Positions 20,138-33,958 of a stretch of DNA of 64,000 nucleotides are shown one piece after another; position 1 is the first letter of the stretch, and every line of letters begins with the position of its first letter. The notes under the pieces are model-generated. The model ran no database searches. It was not told the origin of the DNA and saw nothing but the letters and a program-made list of their open reading frames with translations. The translations under genes and the position numbers were made by a program. Source of the DNA: Yponomeuta sedellus (taxonomy: Eukaryota; Arthropoda; Insecta; Lepidoptera; Yponomeutidae); NCBI GenBank assembly GCA_934045075.1, contig OW203730.1, positions 9,972,692-10,036,691 on the forward strand. Direction: 5' to 3'.

Positions 20138-21660
20138 TACGTTTCTGTAATAAAATCCCTGATGACTTATTAAGCTTGCCTGAAACGCGGTTCAAAAAAT
20201 GTGTAAAGTACACCTTGTGGCATAAGTACTACTATATCACAAAGTATTATTTAGATGACAATGATGTCTGGAATTAAGGCCAGTACATTGCATGGGTTCT
20301 ATAATCATTATGTTTTTTTTTAAATTATCGTTAATTTAAGAAAAAAACATAATGATTATGTTTTTTTTTTTTGAACAACAGTCGTCTTTAAAAAGACGAC
20401 TGTTGAAATTTTGAAGTATGTTTGTCCACTTTTCTGCAATTTTCTGTATTTTTCTTGAGACGTTCATTAAGTCGCAGTTTCTGTGCTATTTCAAAATAAA
20501 ACTTTTTTGATTCGATTTGATATGTGTAGTCAACTCATCCTACGCATTTTTCAAGCACTCATCTGTTATGGTAGTAACGTTGTTCTTTTATAATTTAGTA
20601 CATAATATTAGAGACCAGGCGTGGAAATGATACAAATGAAGGCACTGTTCAGATATTTATATCAGAGTTAATATCTGAGCCATCTTCAAGGCCAAGCTGT
20701 AGTGTAGAATAAGGCAGCGAAGAAACTCCACTCTAACAATCTTGTTTCAAATATTCGTATTACAACTTATAAACGTTTATTCACTTAATTAACCTAATGC
20801 GACAAGATTATTTACAAAGCTAAACTTCACTATTTCTATGTCTATTCCAAACTGTCAAAAAGCGCGGCAACTTGTAGCATCGTTCAAAAACAATGTACTG
20901 ACCATGCGTTCATAAATGCATTAAATCATTACTTGTTAATGACAATCGCCTAATTACTTATAGGAAACGTTATTTAGGTAGGATATCACTATGCTTCACA
21001 TGACTACATAGATATAATAATAATCTTAGAATATAAATTCTTACAATAATAATTCCCTTAAATTAAGAAATAAATATGATAATTCTATTATAAAATTATA
21101 TCAGTATACAGTGATAGTTTCTGACACAAATCAATTAGATTATTCTTTTCGGTTTCGAGTTTAACATTATTTAATAGATAATGCATTTTGAATTGTCACA
21201 AATGCCTCTAGTATTAGTAATTGTTGTGCCTCATTTCGCTTGAAGACAAATAAATATTTAATTAATATTTTCTAATAATATGCACTTTTTTCTATGTACG
21301 TCATTGATAATAATACTAAGACATCTCAAATTTCAAGGTCCATTTTTTATATTAGTATTCGATCAAAATAACGATCTCTTTTCATAATACTGTGATAAAT
21401 TTACCAGACTTACGCTCAAAAGTTATAGCCGCACCTACATCTTCATTTTCAACGCGAAATTGCATCTTGTTGGAGCTTCAAATATAGATTAAAATATGAA
21501 TTTTTGAAACGGCATCTTGAACAGCGTTGTTTTGATGGTTTATTAGGTAGTATTTTTAAGCTGAAATTTAAGAGATACTGGTTCGTTTTCATATTTTTAA
21601 CATCAATATTTGTATGCATAATCTATATTACGTTACGTTACATGCGGCAATGCAACTAAA
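20138..21660. other. unassigned stretch with two hairpins
   Basis: AT-rich, geneless. Two inverted repeats are visible: AATCATTATG with T-run (20303-20319) against 20341-20357, and the perfect one at 20376. Confidence 0.45.
20376..20405. repeat. perfect 14-bp hairpin
   Basis: CAACAGTCGTCTTT pairs with AAAGACGACTGTTG over a 2-nt centre. It could form a cruciform. Confidence 0.8.
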
Positions 21661-21663
21661 AAG

Positions 21664-22019
21664 TACAGTCTGATAGGCTTTAGAATATAGATAGATAGAG
21701 AACTCTTTATTGCACAACCAGAAAAATATTACAACCATGATTCTTAAATCTAAGTAATGTTATACAATTGGCGGTCTTATCGCTAAGAGCGATATACCTC
21801 GGCTACTATCGGATAGAATCGGATATATTCGTGTAATAGAAATATCGGAACTATTATGACACTTAACTTTACATTACTTTTCAAAATAATGAAGTAAAGT
21901 TTTATACAGTGCAGGAAGTAGAGCTTTTTCGTAGAATACTCGTGAGCTTTCGGCAAAAATCGAAGTCTACTCTAGAGATCGAGGTATACTCTAAAAGCTA
22001 ACATACAGTTAATGTTGAT
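21664..22019. mobile_element. TIR MITE (AGTCTGTTAGC family) split by a LINE 3' end
   Basis: It starts TACAGTCTGATAGGCTTTAG, and its end reads CTCTAAAAGCTAACATACAG, giving inverted termini. Internal sequence matches the copy at 578 (TATCGGAACTA, TTATACAGTGCAGGAAGTAG). At 21690-21793 a LINE tail interrupts the AATATACCTCGG segment. Confidence 0.65.
21690..21793 (-). mobile_element. LINE 3' end nested in MITE
   Basis: Minus-strand order is CGCTCTTAGCGATAAGACCG, CCAATTGTATAACATTAC, TTGTGCAATAAAGAG and a TCTATCTATC tail. It is almost identical to 29721-29815. The flanks re-join as GAATATA/TACCTCGG with a short ATA or GATA overlap. Confidence 0.75.
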
Positions 22020-22286
22020 ATATCAGGATTGTACATCAGAACAAAAAAAGCAATATCTTGACTCAGCTGAACATAGAAACTTAATTTATTGTACCTAATT
22101 TTGAGAGAGAGTATCACTGAGATAAAAGATTGGATTTCACTTTCCTTTTTTGATATCATTAGAGTCAATTACCTACACAATGCTACTCACTTTTTTGTAG
22201 ATTCAACGCAAAAAGCCTACGTCTTTTCTCAAAGGTGCTAAGAGCTGAGAAATAGACCCGAGCATATACTTGTAACAGAGCATCGA

Positions 22287-22734
22287 TTAGGCTGGGCGCA
22301 TGCTGAGACGCAGTCGACGCAGCACATTGCAGCACAGTTCAGTACAGGGCAGGGCAGTTGAGACAGACGTAGGCCCCTACCGTATGCTGCGACGCAACTA
22401 TTCGCTCCATTCCTTGGAAATTCTCACCCATAATAACTCTTTCAATGTCTTTTCTAATGGTTTGGAGGATTTATATCACACAGCCAAGCTTCACAGCGAA
22501 TTAATTCAATTAAATGTTCTGCCATTGCAACAAAATTGTTACGAAACACGTCTCGACTCGCACGCGTCTCGCAGAAATCTGAGCCGGCAATACAACGAGA
22601 CGCAGAGCAGGGTAGACATGTCTGCGTCGCACGCGCCTGTGCTACAGAGTACGTAGCTCATGACGTTCCATGCTTTACAAAATCTACGCTGCGCTGTGCT
22701 GCGTCGCCTGCATCTCAGCATGCGCCCAGCCTTA
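22287..22734. mobile_element. complete PIF/Harbinger-like MITE
   Basis: TTA flanks (22287-22289, 22732-22734) a 442-bp element. Its left end GGCTGGGCGCATGCTGAGAC and right end are inverted copies over about 40 bp with few mismatches. The interior is noncoding despite small open frames. A second right end lies at 13846-13940. Confidence 0.75.
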
Positions 22735-22884
22735 TGCGTTTTCTAAATTTGTCGAGCTGAACAAGGAACAGAGCCAAGCTTAGAATTAGACACTAAAACC
22801 TCTAGTGATTGCTCGTTATACTTACAATGTATCCATTAATATGTACATTATAATACATTATTTTATTATTAGAATATTTTAGAG

Positions 22885-23215
22885 GCGCAGTGATTGGCAT
22901 CAATCCCTTGGGTTAAGCAACAACAGGCGCGGTCATGTACTGGACGGGTGATCATCTCGTGACTACCGTTAGTGGCATTTTTCCGAGCGCTTCCGTGCTT
23001 TGCGAAGCACGTTAAGCCGTTGGTGCCGGCTGTCATGTAATGGCAGTCGTTAAGCCATGTGAGGCCTTATGGGCGACTTGATAACTTATGATTGTAAGGC
23101 CCGCTACTGTCTTACAATCCTCCACTAACCTGGATTTAGCCTCCGTTGTGGAGTATGACCTAACCTTGCTGCGATACAGGAAGAGACCCGTGCCCTATCA
23201 GGGCACGGGGTGAAA
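22885..23215 (+). mobile_element. 5S-derived SINE
   Basis: It starts inside the leader (GGCGCAGTGATTGGCATCAA). The 5S-like part (GGTTAAGCAACAACAGGCGC, GGACGGGTGATCATC) and the body follow, ending at GCCCTATCAGGGCACGG without the usual GGGTTGATA tail. Confidence 0.75.
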
Positions 23216-25205
23216 TCGAATCGTACATTATTAGGTGGCAGAAAAATTACACAATTCGGCTCGGCAAAATGCAAGCACAAACCTACTCTAATTTTGCTAG
23301 AAAGCTCCCAAGAACGCTCGCTAGAATGATCGCTGTAACGCGCGCAAGAATGCTCGCTGTAACGCTCCCTAGAAAGCTCATTTGATTCTCCTGGTAATTT
23401 TGTGAGCTTTTTACCACTAACGAGCTAGAATGTTAATTAAAAGTCAATGCTCAATTGAGTATATCAGCAGCTGAAGGATATCTTCAAGTTAAAATTAAAT
23501 ACAGCATCCTGTTTGTCACAATGAAAATGTGTTAATGTACTGTTAATAGCTGTCGGTTGGGTTAAGCCCATACAAAATACTATGCCATATTAAAAGATTG
23601 TTAGACTACGAAAAACTGAGGTCGGAGGGGTGAATATGTGTATTTAAGGCTGGGTTTATCGAGCGTATCTCTAAAACAGGTGATAAATGTCATTTTACTC
23701 ATTTTATTTCCCCCCAAAATATTCGTTCGCGCAATGCGATAAGTTCAATACAAATTCGTGCGCTCAGAGAATCCGGCCTTAAAGCTACTACCTGATACAT
23801 TCGTATCAATCATACTTGATAAAAATGTCAGTTACGAGGCGGCCATTGACCGTAAAGAGTAATGTAGATCATAAGAATGTACATCGAAATAACAAAGTTG
23901 GTGTTTTTCCTTCATACTCTTCCGAACAGTATTTCATTACGTTCCGTAAGAACAATTTGTTGGTTAGGGCTCGTTTTAGGGTTTCAGATTATTTTCTTTT
24001 GATCTTACAACATCTGTTTCCTCGTCGCATGAAAATGAAATTCTATTTTCGGTGTAGGCTGGAGTAAAACTCGGTAAAGGAAATGTTGGATTAGTTGGTT
24101 TCGGATAAAATATCGTCTATGATTCACGAAATAAAATTGAATTTGTTTCGTCTTTTGTTACGGATTAAAAGAAAACGAAGCGGAGAAGACGCTTATTAAC
24201 GAGAAGTGGCTACTTTTTGTATTGAAGGCCTTTTCATGAAACAAAAATTTATACATTTTGTAGACGTACAAATGGCCGCAGTCTGGGTTTATTTACATAT
24301 TTGTAATAGCCTTCCTTGGTTTACGCAGCACAGCTAGTGTAGGATCAGGACCAGTCATTGCGTTTTTTGGATGTGGATAGTCTTTTATGACAATTCGATG
24401 TACATTGCGTAGCCGAGTCTTCCTGCTTGGTAATCTGTGGGTTCATCCACTCTGCAATGCAAATCCAATTGTCATAATTAGCCACGTGTTTCATAGAAGT
24501 ACAATTCAAGTAAAGCATGAATTGTAGTACTATGAAACAGAGTAAGTACTATAAACAAGTGGCGAAGACAGGTGTTTGTGCTGGCCAAGCCCACTTTATG
24601 TAAATAAGAATAGTCATATTTATATTATTAATAATATTTTCTAACGACGATAAAATTACCCGAAACCGGCGTAAGTACGTATATGCAATGACTTGTAAAT
24701 GTTGATGAATTGAAAGAAGTTTGTCAGAAAAGTGGCAAGTTGGCTTGCCCTGTGGTTTCCGCACTTAGCCTCATCATGGGGCCATTGTACGTAGCACGTT
24801 GTGAGGTCACTCGAACGAGCCAATTTCTTTCCAAAAAGCTAGCAGTGCACCAGCTTTCCCCCTGTGTCCGTTGCACTTCCACGCGCTCGCAGTAAATGGT
24901 CACTTGGGCGGGTGTTTCGTCTTCCTTGAGACAAAAGGAAGGAAATTTTCTCCTTTCTCGTTGGAATTGGCGAACCCTAGTCTATGCCTATACCGTCGGA
25001 ATACTAGCGCGAGTTTATGTAGAATAATGTAGGAATAGTATTTACTTTACACCAAAACACATGACATTTATCAATTGAATCGGTCTAAAAACAGAGCCTA
25101 AAGTTAGGCGTAGGCTTCTTCTCTTTCATGCGAAACGTTCCGATCCTTTTCGTTAGATGTAAAAATATTCAAATAAATATTTTCTAAGGTTAGCACGAGC
25201 ACTAG
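23216..25205. other. unassigned stretch
   Basis: No gene. A short decayed repeat of AGAAAGCTC/AAGAATGCTCGCT lies at 23300-23380. GACAATTCGATGTACATTGC at about 24389 recurs with small changes at 55070. An imperfect inverted repeat spans 24489-24537. Confidence 0.45.
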
Positions 25206-25208
25206 ACA

Positions 25209-25341
25209 TAATAAAAACTGTGTTTACACGGATTTCACTCGTTTGATTTTACATTTTTCCGACGTTTCGCTTTTTTTTCAAGTACCGTGGTCTCGGAAAA
25301 CCACGAGACGAGTAAATTCCGTGTAAACATAGTTTTTATTA
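25209..25341. mobile_element. short TIR element
   Basis: The end AATAAAAACTGTGTTTACAC is mirrored by GTGTAAACATAGTTTTTATT on the right. The interior holds TTTTTCCGACGTTTCG and ACCGTGGTCTCGG, shared with 40455-40560. Inverted ends of about 24 bp point to a MITE-like unit of 133 bp. Confidence 0.6.
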
Positions 25342-26450
25342 CAATTTTCAAATAAACATACATTTTAAATAAATACCCAAGCTACCGCAACAACTGCATA
25401 TTCTAAGGGGCTGAATATGCTTGCGGGCACTGACTCGCAACCTGAAATTCGTACCACGATTGTGCAAGCTTCAGTACATTCTCACATACAAATGAAAATA
25501 AATGCGGACATTGACTGCACGCTCAGTACAAGTGCTAGTGACCGCTTCATTTATCTATGTAGAAGTTACTACAACAAAAATCATCTATCGTAATATGTAC
25601 AGGCCTTGCCAGTTATATTTATGTACCAAATATTGAGAATCCGTTCTTGACGCCAGACGTGAAAATGATATTCTCTCTCCACATGTAACAGTCGCCGTGA
25701 CCAGACCGCGGCTAGGTCTGGTAGAACAAAAAAACATATTGTATTACAAACAAGTTCATAGTTAGAATATTTTCGGGGCTTAATCGCGTAGTAATTTATT
25801 GCTATTTTACCTCGACGTTTCGACGTTAAAATATGTTATAACAAACAAGTTCTGTGGGCATAACTCTGAAACCTCAAATAAAACATCATCTGTACCTAAC
25901 AACATTTTTACACAATTAAATTCGACAAATTTATTGCGAAAAATTACAATAAAGTGTACAGTAATGCTTTAAAGAATATATGAAATAGCTGACCCTACTA
26001 AGCGATTACAGAGTTCATCCCATGATGAAACTTATTTGTATTAAAAGTTATTTCAAAAGAATAATAATCTTATTTGCTACTCTCTGTAAAAGTTATTCTT
26101 TCTGTGAACTTCCCAGCTTTAAGCGTCATCCAAATTGGCATGGAAGTTCAAGAATTAACTCGGAAATGAAATGCAATATAAAAAACAACGAGTCAATTTC
26201 GGGGAACGTAAAGTTTAATTAATAACAGAGTCCCTTTTTTTAATGGGACTACTCGTAAACATGCAATCGTTCAGAAAGTGGTTATTTTATTGTGCTCTCT
26301 TTAATTGCACCCGATAACTCTCACTAATGACACTAGAACCGAAAGAAAGAAACCCGTTTAATAGACGTCTCTTGTTAGTGGAACAAGATCTCGTTACTTA
26401 AACAAGACTATGCTATTTTATTTTACTAATTTATTTCCGCATGCTTCTTG
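25342..26450. other. unassigned stretch
   Basis: AT-rich. The 66-codon frame at 26022 has no motif. No repeat was recognised. Confidence 0.4.
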
Positions 26451-26451
26451 T

Positions 26452-26500
26452 TCTTCTTCTGGCTATATTAGTGCACTGCTGGACATAGCCCTTCCATAAT
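26452..26500 (-). mobile_element. RTE-type tail fragment
   Basis: On the minus strand: GGGCTATGTCCAGCAGTGCA then ATAGCCAGAAGAAGAACAAG. Only the last 50 bp of the element remain. Confidence 0.6.
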
Positions 26501-26526
26501 AACATAGGTTGTCTGGAAGAGATAGC

Positions 26527-29500
26527 TCTTTTTTTTTTTTGTTTATTAGGACTACCAACAAGATATACACCAATACATTTACAATAGACCATAACTAGAA
26601 ATAAACTAAGTGTTACCTCTCTTACAGGCAGTCACAACATGCACCGTTAGTATGAAGTTACTTTAGGACTTAATGTATTAAATTATAGTTTACACTGGTT
26701 TATTGTTAAGTTAATAAACTCGTGAGATAATTTAACAATAATAATATTACTTTACTTATAAAATATATAAGTCTAAGTTTCAGAGGGTAGATAGGATACT
26801 CCTTTTAAACTTTGCACAGCTATCAGAGAATATGTCAATGTTGTGAGACTTGGCTAGAGCGTTATGTTGCGATATGAGCCTTTGCAAAGTACAAAAGTGA
26901 CCAAGATTGCTCCTTGATGGTGTTCTTGCAAATGGCGTGTATCTTGAACGACGGGGCAGTTTATACGGAGTACTGAACCTGATTTTGGACAGAAGTTGCG
27001 GACAGTCAATTCTGTTACTAAGCAGTTTGAAAAGAAACATTTGGTCAAGCAGTTTTCTGCGGTCACAAAGGCTGTTTAACTTGAAATATTTGAGACGGTC
27101 GTCATAGGAAGGAAGTTTTTTTGCTAATTTGCAACTATAAGAAAGATGCCACAAAAATCGTTTTTGGACCCTTTCAAGCCGCTTGACGTAAATTTCATAG
27201 TGGGGGTTCCAAAGGACGCTACAGTATTCCAGACCACTTCGTACGAGTAAATTATAAATAGCTATTTTAGTTGAAGCCATCTTAAATGCCTTGCAATTTC
27301 TTAGGACAAATCCCAGCATCTTAAAACCTTTAGCCACCAATTTGTCGATGTGAATGTTAAACCGCAGTTTATTATCTAATTCTATGCCAAGATCACGAAT
27401 TGAAGATACCTGAGCTAATTTATGTCCTTTAATATTGTATTGATAGGTGATGTCTGTATGGGCGCGTGAAAACCTAATCTGGAAACACTTTTTTACATTA
27501 AGAGACATTCTATTCATATCACACCACTCAGAAAGTCTATCAATGTCCTTCTGCATGCTGATACAATCATCAGTACTTTTAATTGGATTCATGATCTTTA
27601 GGTCGTCAGCAAACAGATAAAACTTAGTATGATGGAAGCACTGTACAATATCATTAATAAACATGTTAAAGAAAAGAGAGCCCAGGTGCGATCCTTGGGG
27701 AACACCTGATTTGTTCAAATAGGGATCAGATTTGTCACCCATCACCACCACCACAGAAGTTCTCTCACTCAGGTAAGATGCACACCATTCCAGAAGGCTT
27801 CCGGAAATTCCATAGCTACTTAGTTTATGAATTAGGATGTTATGGTCCACTTTATCGAAAGCCTTGCTGAAGTCCGTGTACACCACATCAACAGGGACTT
27901 TTGCGTCCACTGAGGCAATAACGTCATCTACATATGAAACCAAATTTGTAAGTGTAGAACGAGCTTTAAAAAATCCATGCTGATGAGGGGTGATGCTTGA
28001 TTTGAAATGCCACGTAATAATGGGGACGATAAGTGATTCAAACACTTTTGCAAAAACATTTAAAATAGATATAGGTCTATAGTTTTCCATTAAATTAGAC
28101 TCACCAGCTTTAAATATCGGCACTACTAATGTCTCTTTCCAGACTTGTGGAAAATAACCTAACTTAAGAGAGGCGTTAAATATCACGCTTAATGGATTAG
28201 AAAGTACTTTTGCACACATAGCCACAAACACCGATGGAATCCCATCAGGACCCGCGCCCTTAAAATGGTCAAGTTTTTCAAGAGCTCTTAGTACGCTATC
28301 AGCAGAGAGATGAACAGTTTCCAAGAAATTGCTATTGACAGCTTGTATCGTTTTCAAATTGGGTGGATTATTAGAGAGATCAGGGGTGAATACAGATGAA
28401 AAATTTATTGCAAACAGGTTAGCGATCTCGTTTCTATTGCAAGCTTTACGGCTTCCTACATGCATTTCAGCAGGGTAATTACTAGAGGAAGAGCGTTTAT
28501 TTTTAACGAAAGACCAAAAAAGTTTAGGATTTAAAGAAATCGATGACTCAAGCCGCGACAAATATTTTTTGTAGCATTCAGACTCCAGCTTTTCGCACCT
28601 TTTTTTTAAAAGTTGGTAAGTAATATTATCTAAAGGGTTATTGAATTTACGTATACGAATACGAACCTTGTATTTTTCTTTTAATAGACGGATGAGATCA
28701 TATTTAAACCAGGCAGGATATGATGTATTTTTTGTTTTTGCAAGAGGGACATGTTTCATTACCAAATCCTTTAGTATTGAGTAAAAAACTGATAGCATAT
28801 CATCGGGAGAATCACAGTTACTCAACTCGCTGTCCCAATCTATAAGCTTAAGAGCGGTTATTATTCTATTATAATCAGCTTTAAAATAGTTAAATTTCAG
28901 TACAGGCTTCTTGGGCAGTACTTTTGCTCGAATAATTGACAATGAAAATTCTAGAGGAGGGTGTAAAGGATCAACAGGAACGAGAGGATCCCCCGCTTGT
29001 AAAAGCCCAGAGATAGGTATTTTTCCAAGTGTCAAATCGAGAATTTTGTCCTTAGAGTTAAGGCAATTGTTATACTGCTGGAGATCATTTTGCGCCAAAA
29101 AATCGAGTAGTGTGTGGGAGAGGGCACTATTACCTTGTGTAGTAGCGGATAGGCCAGTAGAGTTTGGGTTAGAACTAGGTGACCATTCAATGCAACTGAG
29201 ATTAAAGTCGCCTGCTATTAGTGTGTTACTATGATTCTCCATGACTCTACTCGCGTTACCAATAAACTCTCCTAGTATGTGTTTTTTAATAGGTGGTGGC
29301 AGATATACACAAGAAAGATATATTTTTTCTGGCTTATTGTTATTGTTTCGGACGTCAATTGCCACCCATACATCTTCACATTGGCTCTCTAAGCTTTTCA
29401 ACCGACAAGAGTTGTGACACTTAGATACCGCTATTAAAACGCCACCGCCGTTCTTGTTGGCATGGAAACCGCTTGATTCCCGATCACGTCTGTAGACTAC

Positions 29501-29720
29501 ATATCTACCATCAAAAAGTTCAGAGTCAAAAACACTGGAATTCAGCCAAGTCTCACAAAGCATTATGACGTCATAGTTGCTACGAGATACATTACTAAAA
29601 AAATTCAACCGTTTTAGTCCTAAGACCCCTGACGTTTTGAAAATAAATATTTAACAAATTGAATGTATTAAAATAAGACGCACAATCGCATGTAAAAAGA
29701 AAAAGCAGTTTTTTTACAAC
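26527..29720 (-). mobile_element. APE-type LINE insertion, 3.2 kb, poly(A)-tailed
   Basis: The minus-strand element holds one long reading frame, a roughly 240-bp 3' UTR with CCTAATAAAC at 26541-26550 and an A-run at 26531-26540. Its 5' end stops at 29720, just inside the endonuclease domain, so ORF1 and the 5' UTR are missing. The GCTCTT duplication fits target-primed reverse transcription. Long intact coding suggests a recent insertion. Confidence 0.8.
26780..29608 (-). CDS. LINE ORF2: apurinic-type endonuclease and reverse transcriptase
   Basis: The protein nicks target DNA and copies LINE RNA there. Its 942 codons are uninterrupted. The endonuclease part shows MLCETW (residues 16-21), AGDFNLS (132-138) and a weak DPLHPPLEF (213-221) where SDH is usual. 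The RT part shows ENYRPISIL (508-516), YTDFSKAFD (577-585), SGVPQGS (634-640) and YLFADDLKI (664-672), so all catalytic aspartates are present. There is no RNase H domain. The C-terminal region resembles Jockey/CR1-group LINEs. The nominal start is a TTG, not a true start: NVRGLRTK of the endonuclease start lies just upstream in another frame, separated by one extra T in a T7 run (near 29597-29603). The coding sequence is therefore 5' truncated and frameshifted, probably not functional as it stands. Confidence 0.85.
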   Translation of the reverse strand: MNFFSNVSRSNYDVIMLCETWLNSSVFDSELFDGRYVVYRRDRESSGFHANKNGGGVLIAVSKCHNSCRLKSLESQCEDVWVAIDVRNNNNKPEKIYLSCVYLPPPIKKHILGEFIGNASRVMENHSNTLIAGDFNLSCIEWSPSSNPNSTGLSATTQGNSALSHTLLDFLAQNDLQQYNNCLNSKDKILDLTLGKIPISGLLQAGDPLVPVDPLHPPLEFSLSIIRAKVLPKKPVLKFNYFKADYNRIITALKLIDWDSELSNCDSPDDMLSVFYSILKDLVMKHVPLAKTKNTSYPAWFKYDLIRLLKEKYKVRIRIRKFNNPLDNITYQLLKKRCEKLESECYKKYLSRLESSISLNPKLFWSFVKNKRSSSSNYPAEMHVGSRKACNRNEIANLFAINFSSVFTPDLSNNPPNLKTIQAVNSNFLETVHLSADSVLRALEKLDHFKGAGPDGIPSVFVAMCAKVLSNPLSVIFNASLKLGYFPQVWKETLVVPIFKAGESNLMENYRPISILNVFAKVFESLIVPIITWHFKSSITPHQHGFFKARSTLTNLVSYVDDVIASVDAKVPVDVVYTDFSKAFDKVDHNILIHKLSSYGISGSLLEWCASYLSERTSVVVVMGDKSDPYLNKSGVPQGSHLGSLFFNMFINDIVQCFHHTKFYLFADDLKIMNPIKSTDDCISMQKDIDRLSEWCDMNRMSLNVKKCFQIRFSRAHTDITYQYNIKGHKLAQVSSIRDLGIELDNKLRFNIHIDKLVAKGFKMLGFVLRNCKAFKMASTKIAIYNLLVRSGLEYCSVLWNPHYEIYVKRLERVQKRFLWHLSYSCKLAKKLPSYDDRLKYFKLNSLCDRRKLLDQMFLFKLLSNRIDCPQLLSKIRFSTPYKLPRRSRYTPFARTPSRSNLGHFCTLQRLISQHNALAKSHNIDIFSDSCAKFKRSILSTL

Positions 29721-29815
29721 GCTCTTAGCGATAAGACCGCCAATTGTATAACATTACTTAGATTTAAGAATCATGGTTGTAATATTTTTCTGGTTGTGCA
29801 ATAAAGTGTTCTCTA

Positions 29816-32600
<2,785 letters not shown>

Positions 32601-32620
32601 TATTTTTGATAAATTTTAAC

Positions 32621-32885
32621 TTTCAATGATTATAAAAAACATATTTAGAGGCTAAAAATTCCACATGTACGTAATACAGAGAATATTGTAAAGGTTCTAA
32701 ATTTCACTGAAGCCGGTGAGTCGCCCATTAGCTCAGTTGGAACGGATACGGATATGCTGGCACGGATAGCCAGAGGTCGTGGGTTCGAATCCCGGCAAGG
32801 GTGGAATTTTTAGCCTCTAAATAGGTTTTTAAATTGTCCCTAGCACGGGTTAGTGCATTAAAAAAAAATATTTTCAATCATTATA
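32621..32885 (+). mobile_element. tRNA-like retroelement, 5' inverted copy
   Basis: TTTCAATGATTATA (32621-32634) and TTTCAATCATTATA (32872-32885) flank it with one mismatch. It opens with the inverted 3' end (ATATTTAGAGGCTAAAAATT then CCAC), then body GTACGTAATACAGAG, then a head with a small internal duplication (GGATACGGATATG) between the D and anticodon arms. The normal tail and spacer follow. Confidence 0.8.
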
Positions 32886-33270
32886 GTTTTCGTTGGATAG
32901 CAACTTTTCTTCTACTGGCATCCGTCGTTTTACTAGATAGTAAATTTTATTATTTATTTTTAGAAAACTTGCAGTTTATATAAAAATGGCTAGATCTTAG
33001 TGGCACTATAAGCTAAAAATAAGTTTCCGTATATGCTAGCTAAGTTGAAAAATATAAAATGAGTTTAAACTACATTACAGCACCGAGGACGCGTCCTTGA
33101 GGGCTTAGAAATTGAAAAATTAAAATTCACCACTGCCATAATACTAAATTAGATAACTGGATATATTCAGGGATAATACACATTGTTCATGCGTCACTTA
33201 TGGTCATTTCCTATAGGAAAACTGTCTACAATGTAACCTGTCAATGAAACTGTGCTTACGAACGCACAAT
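32886..33270. other. unassigned stretch
   Basis: AT-rich with no gene. Nothing recognised. Confidence 0.45.
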
Positions 33271-33277
33271 TTTAAAA

Positions 33278-33455
33278 AAACCTATTTAGAGGCTAAAAAT
33301 TACGCCCATGCCGGGACTCGAACCCGCGACCTCTGGCTAACTAACTTGATAGCTTCTGACAGTAAGGCCTGCCACTGTCTTACAATCCTCTACCTTCTTG
33401 CAACGCAGGAAGAGACCCGTGCCCCAGCAGTGGGACATACAAGGGTTGATATCGA
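33278..33455. mobile_element. chimera: tRNA-like element end joined to 5S-SINE 3' half
   Basis: 33278-33343 is a minus-strand tail plus T arm (ACCTATTTAGAGGCTAAAAA, ATGCCGGGACTCGAACCCGC, ACCTCTGGCTAA). It joins directly to a plus-strand 5S-SINE 3' half (CTTGATAGCTTCTGACAGTA through GACATACAAGGGTTGATATC). It could be one insertion into another or a template-switch product. Confidence 0.6.
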
Positions 33456-33634
33456 CAGTTTGTTGACAGTGTCGCCTACCTGTAGAGACAAAACGCAATC
33501 CAGAATCCCAATCCCTCTAGCCAGAGGTCAACACTGTTCCATCTGAAGCTACCACCTGGAGCTGCATGACTTTGTATATGTGATCTGTACCTCTATTGAT
33601 ATGACATTATATTGTGAGCTGTATGATCTTTAGA

Positions 33635-33958
33635 TTACGATACGATACGACGATACGATATCAACCCTCGTATGTCCCCACTGTTGGGGCACGTGCCTCT
33701 TCCTGCGTTGCAGGAAGGTGGAGAACTGTAAGTCAGTGGTGGGCCTTACTGTTAGAAGTTATCAAGCCGCCCATAAGGCCTATGACATGGTTAAACGACT
33801 GCCATCACATGACAGCCGGCACCAACGGCTTTAACGTGCCTTGCGAAGCACGGAAACGCTTGGAAAAAATGCCACTAGCGGTATCGCCTGACCGCGCCTG
33901 CTGTTGCTTAACTCAGGCTTAATTGATTTCAATCACTCGCTTTGACTAGGCCACAAGC
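33635..33958 (-). mobile_element. 5S-derived SINE with TATCG-repeat tail
   Basis: On the minus strand it runs from GTGGCCTAGTCAAAGCG through the 5S-like part (GTTAAGCAACAGCAGGCGCG) to ACATACGAGGGTTGATATCG, followed by about 25 bp of TATCG/TCGTA repeats. An internal deletion removes part of the CTTGGCCCCC segment. Confidence 0.75.

Larger units (their letters stand above)
26507..29815 (+). mobile_element. LINE 3' end split by a later LINE insertion
   Basis: The left piece GGTTGTCTGGAAGAGATAGC TCTT (26507-26530) and the right piece GCTCTTAGCGATAAGACCGC (from 29721) are halves of one LINE 3' end. The repeat GCTCTT lies on both sides (26525-26530, 29721-29726). Joined, the order equals that of 21690-21793. 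The right piece ends TTGTGCAATAAAGTG before the CTGT array. Confidence 0.8.

Noticed and set aside
22300..22760. 118-codon frame
   Set aside because: It is contained within the TIR-bounded MITE and has no motif.
28911..29234. 107-codon plus-strand frame
   Set aside because: Antisense shadow of the LINE endonuclease region.
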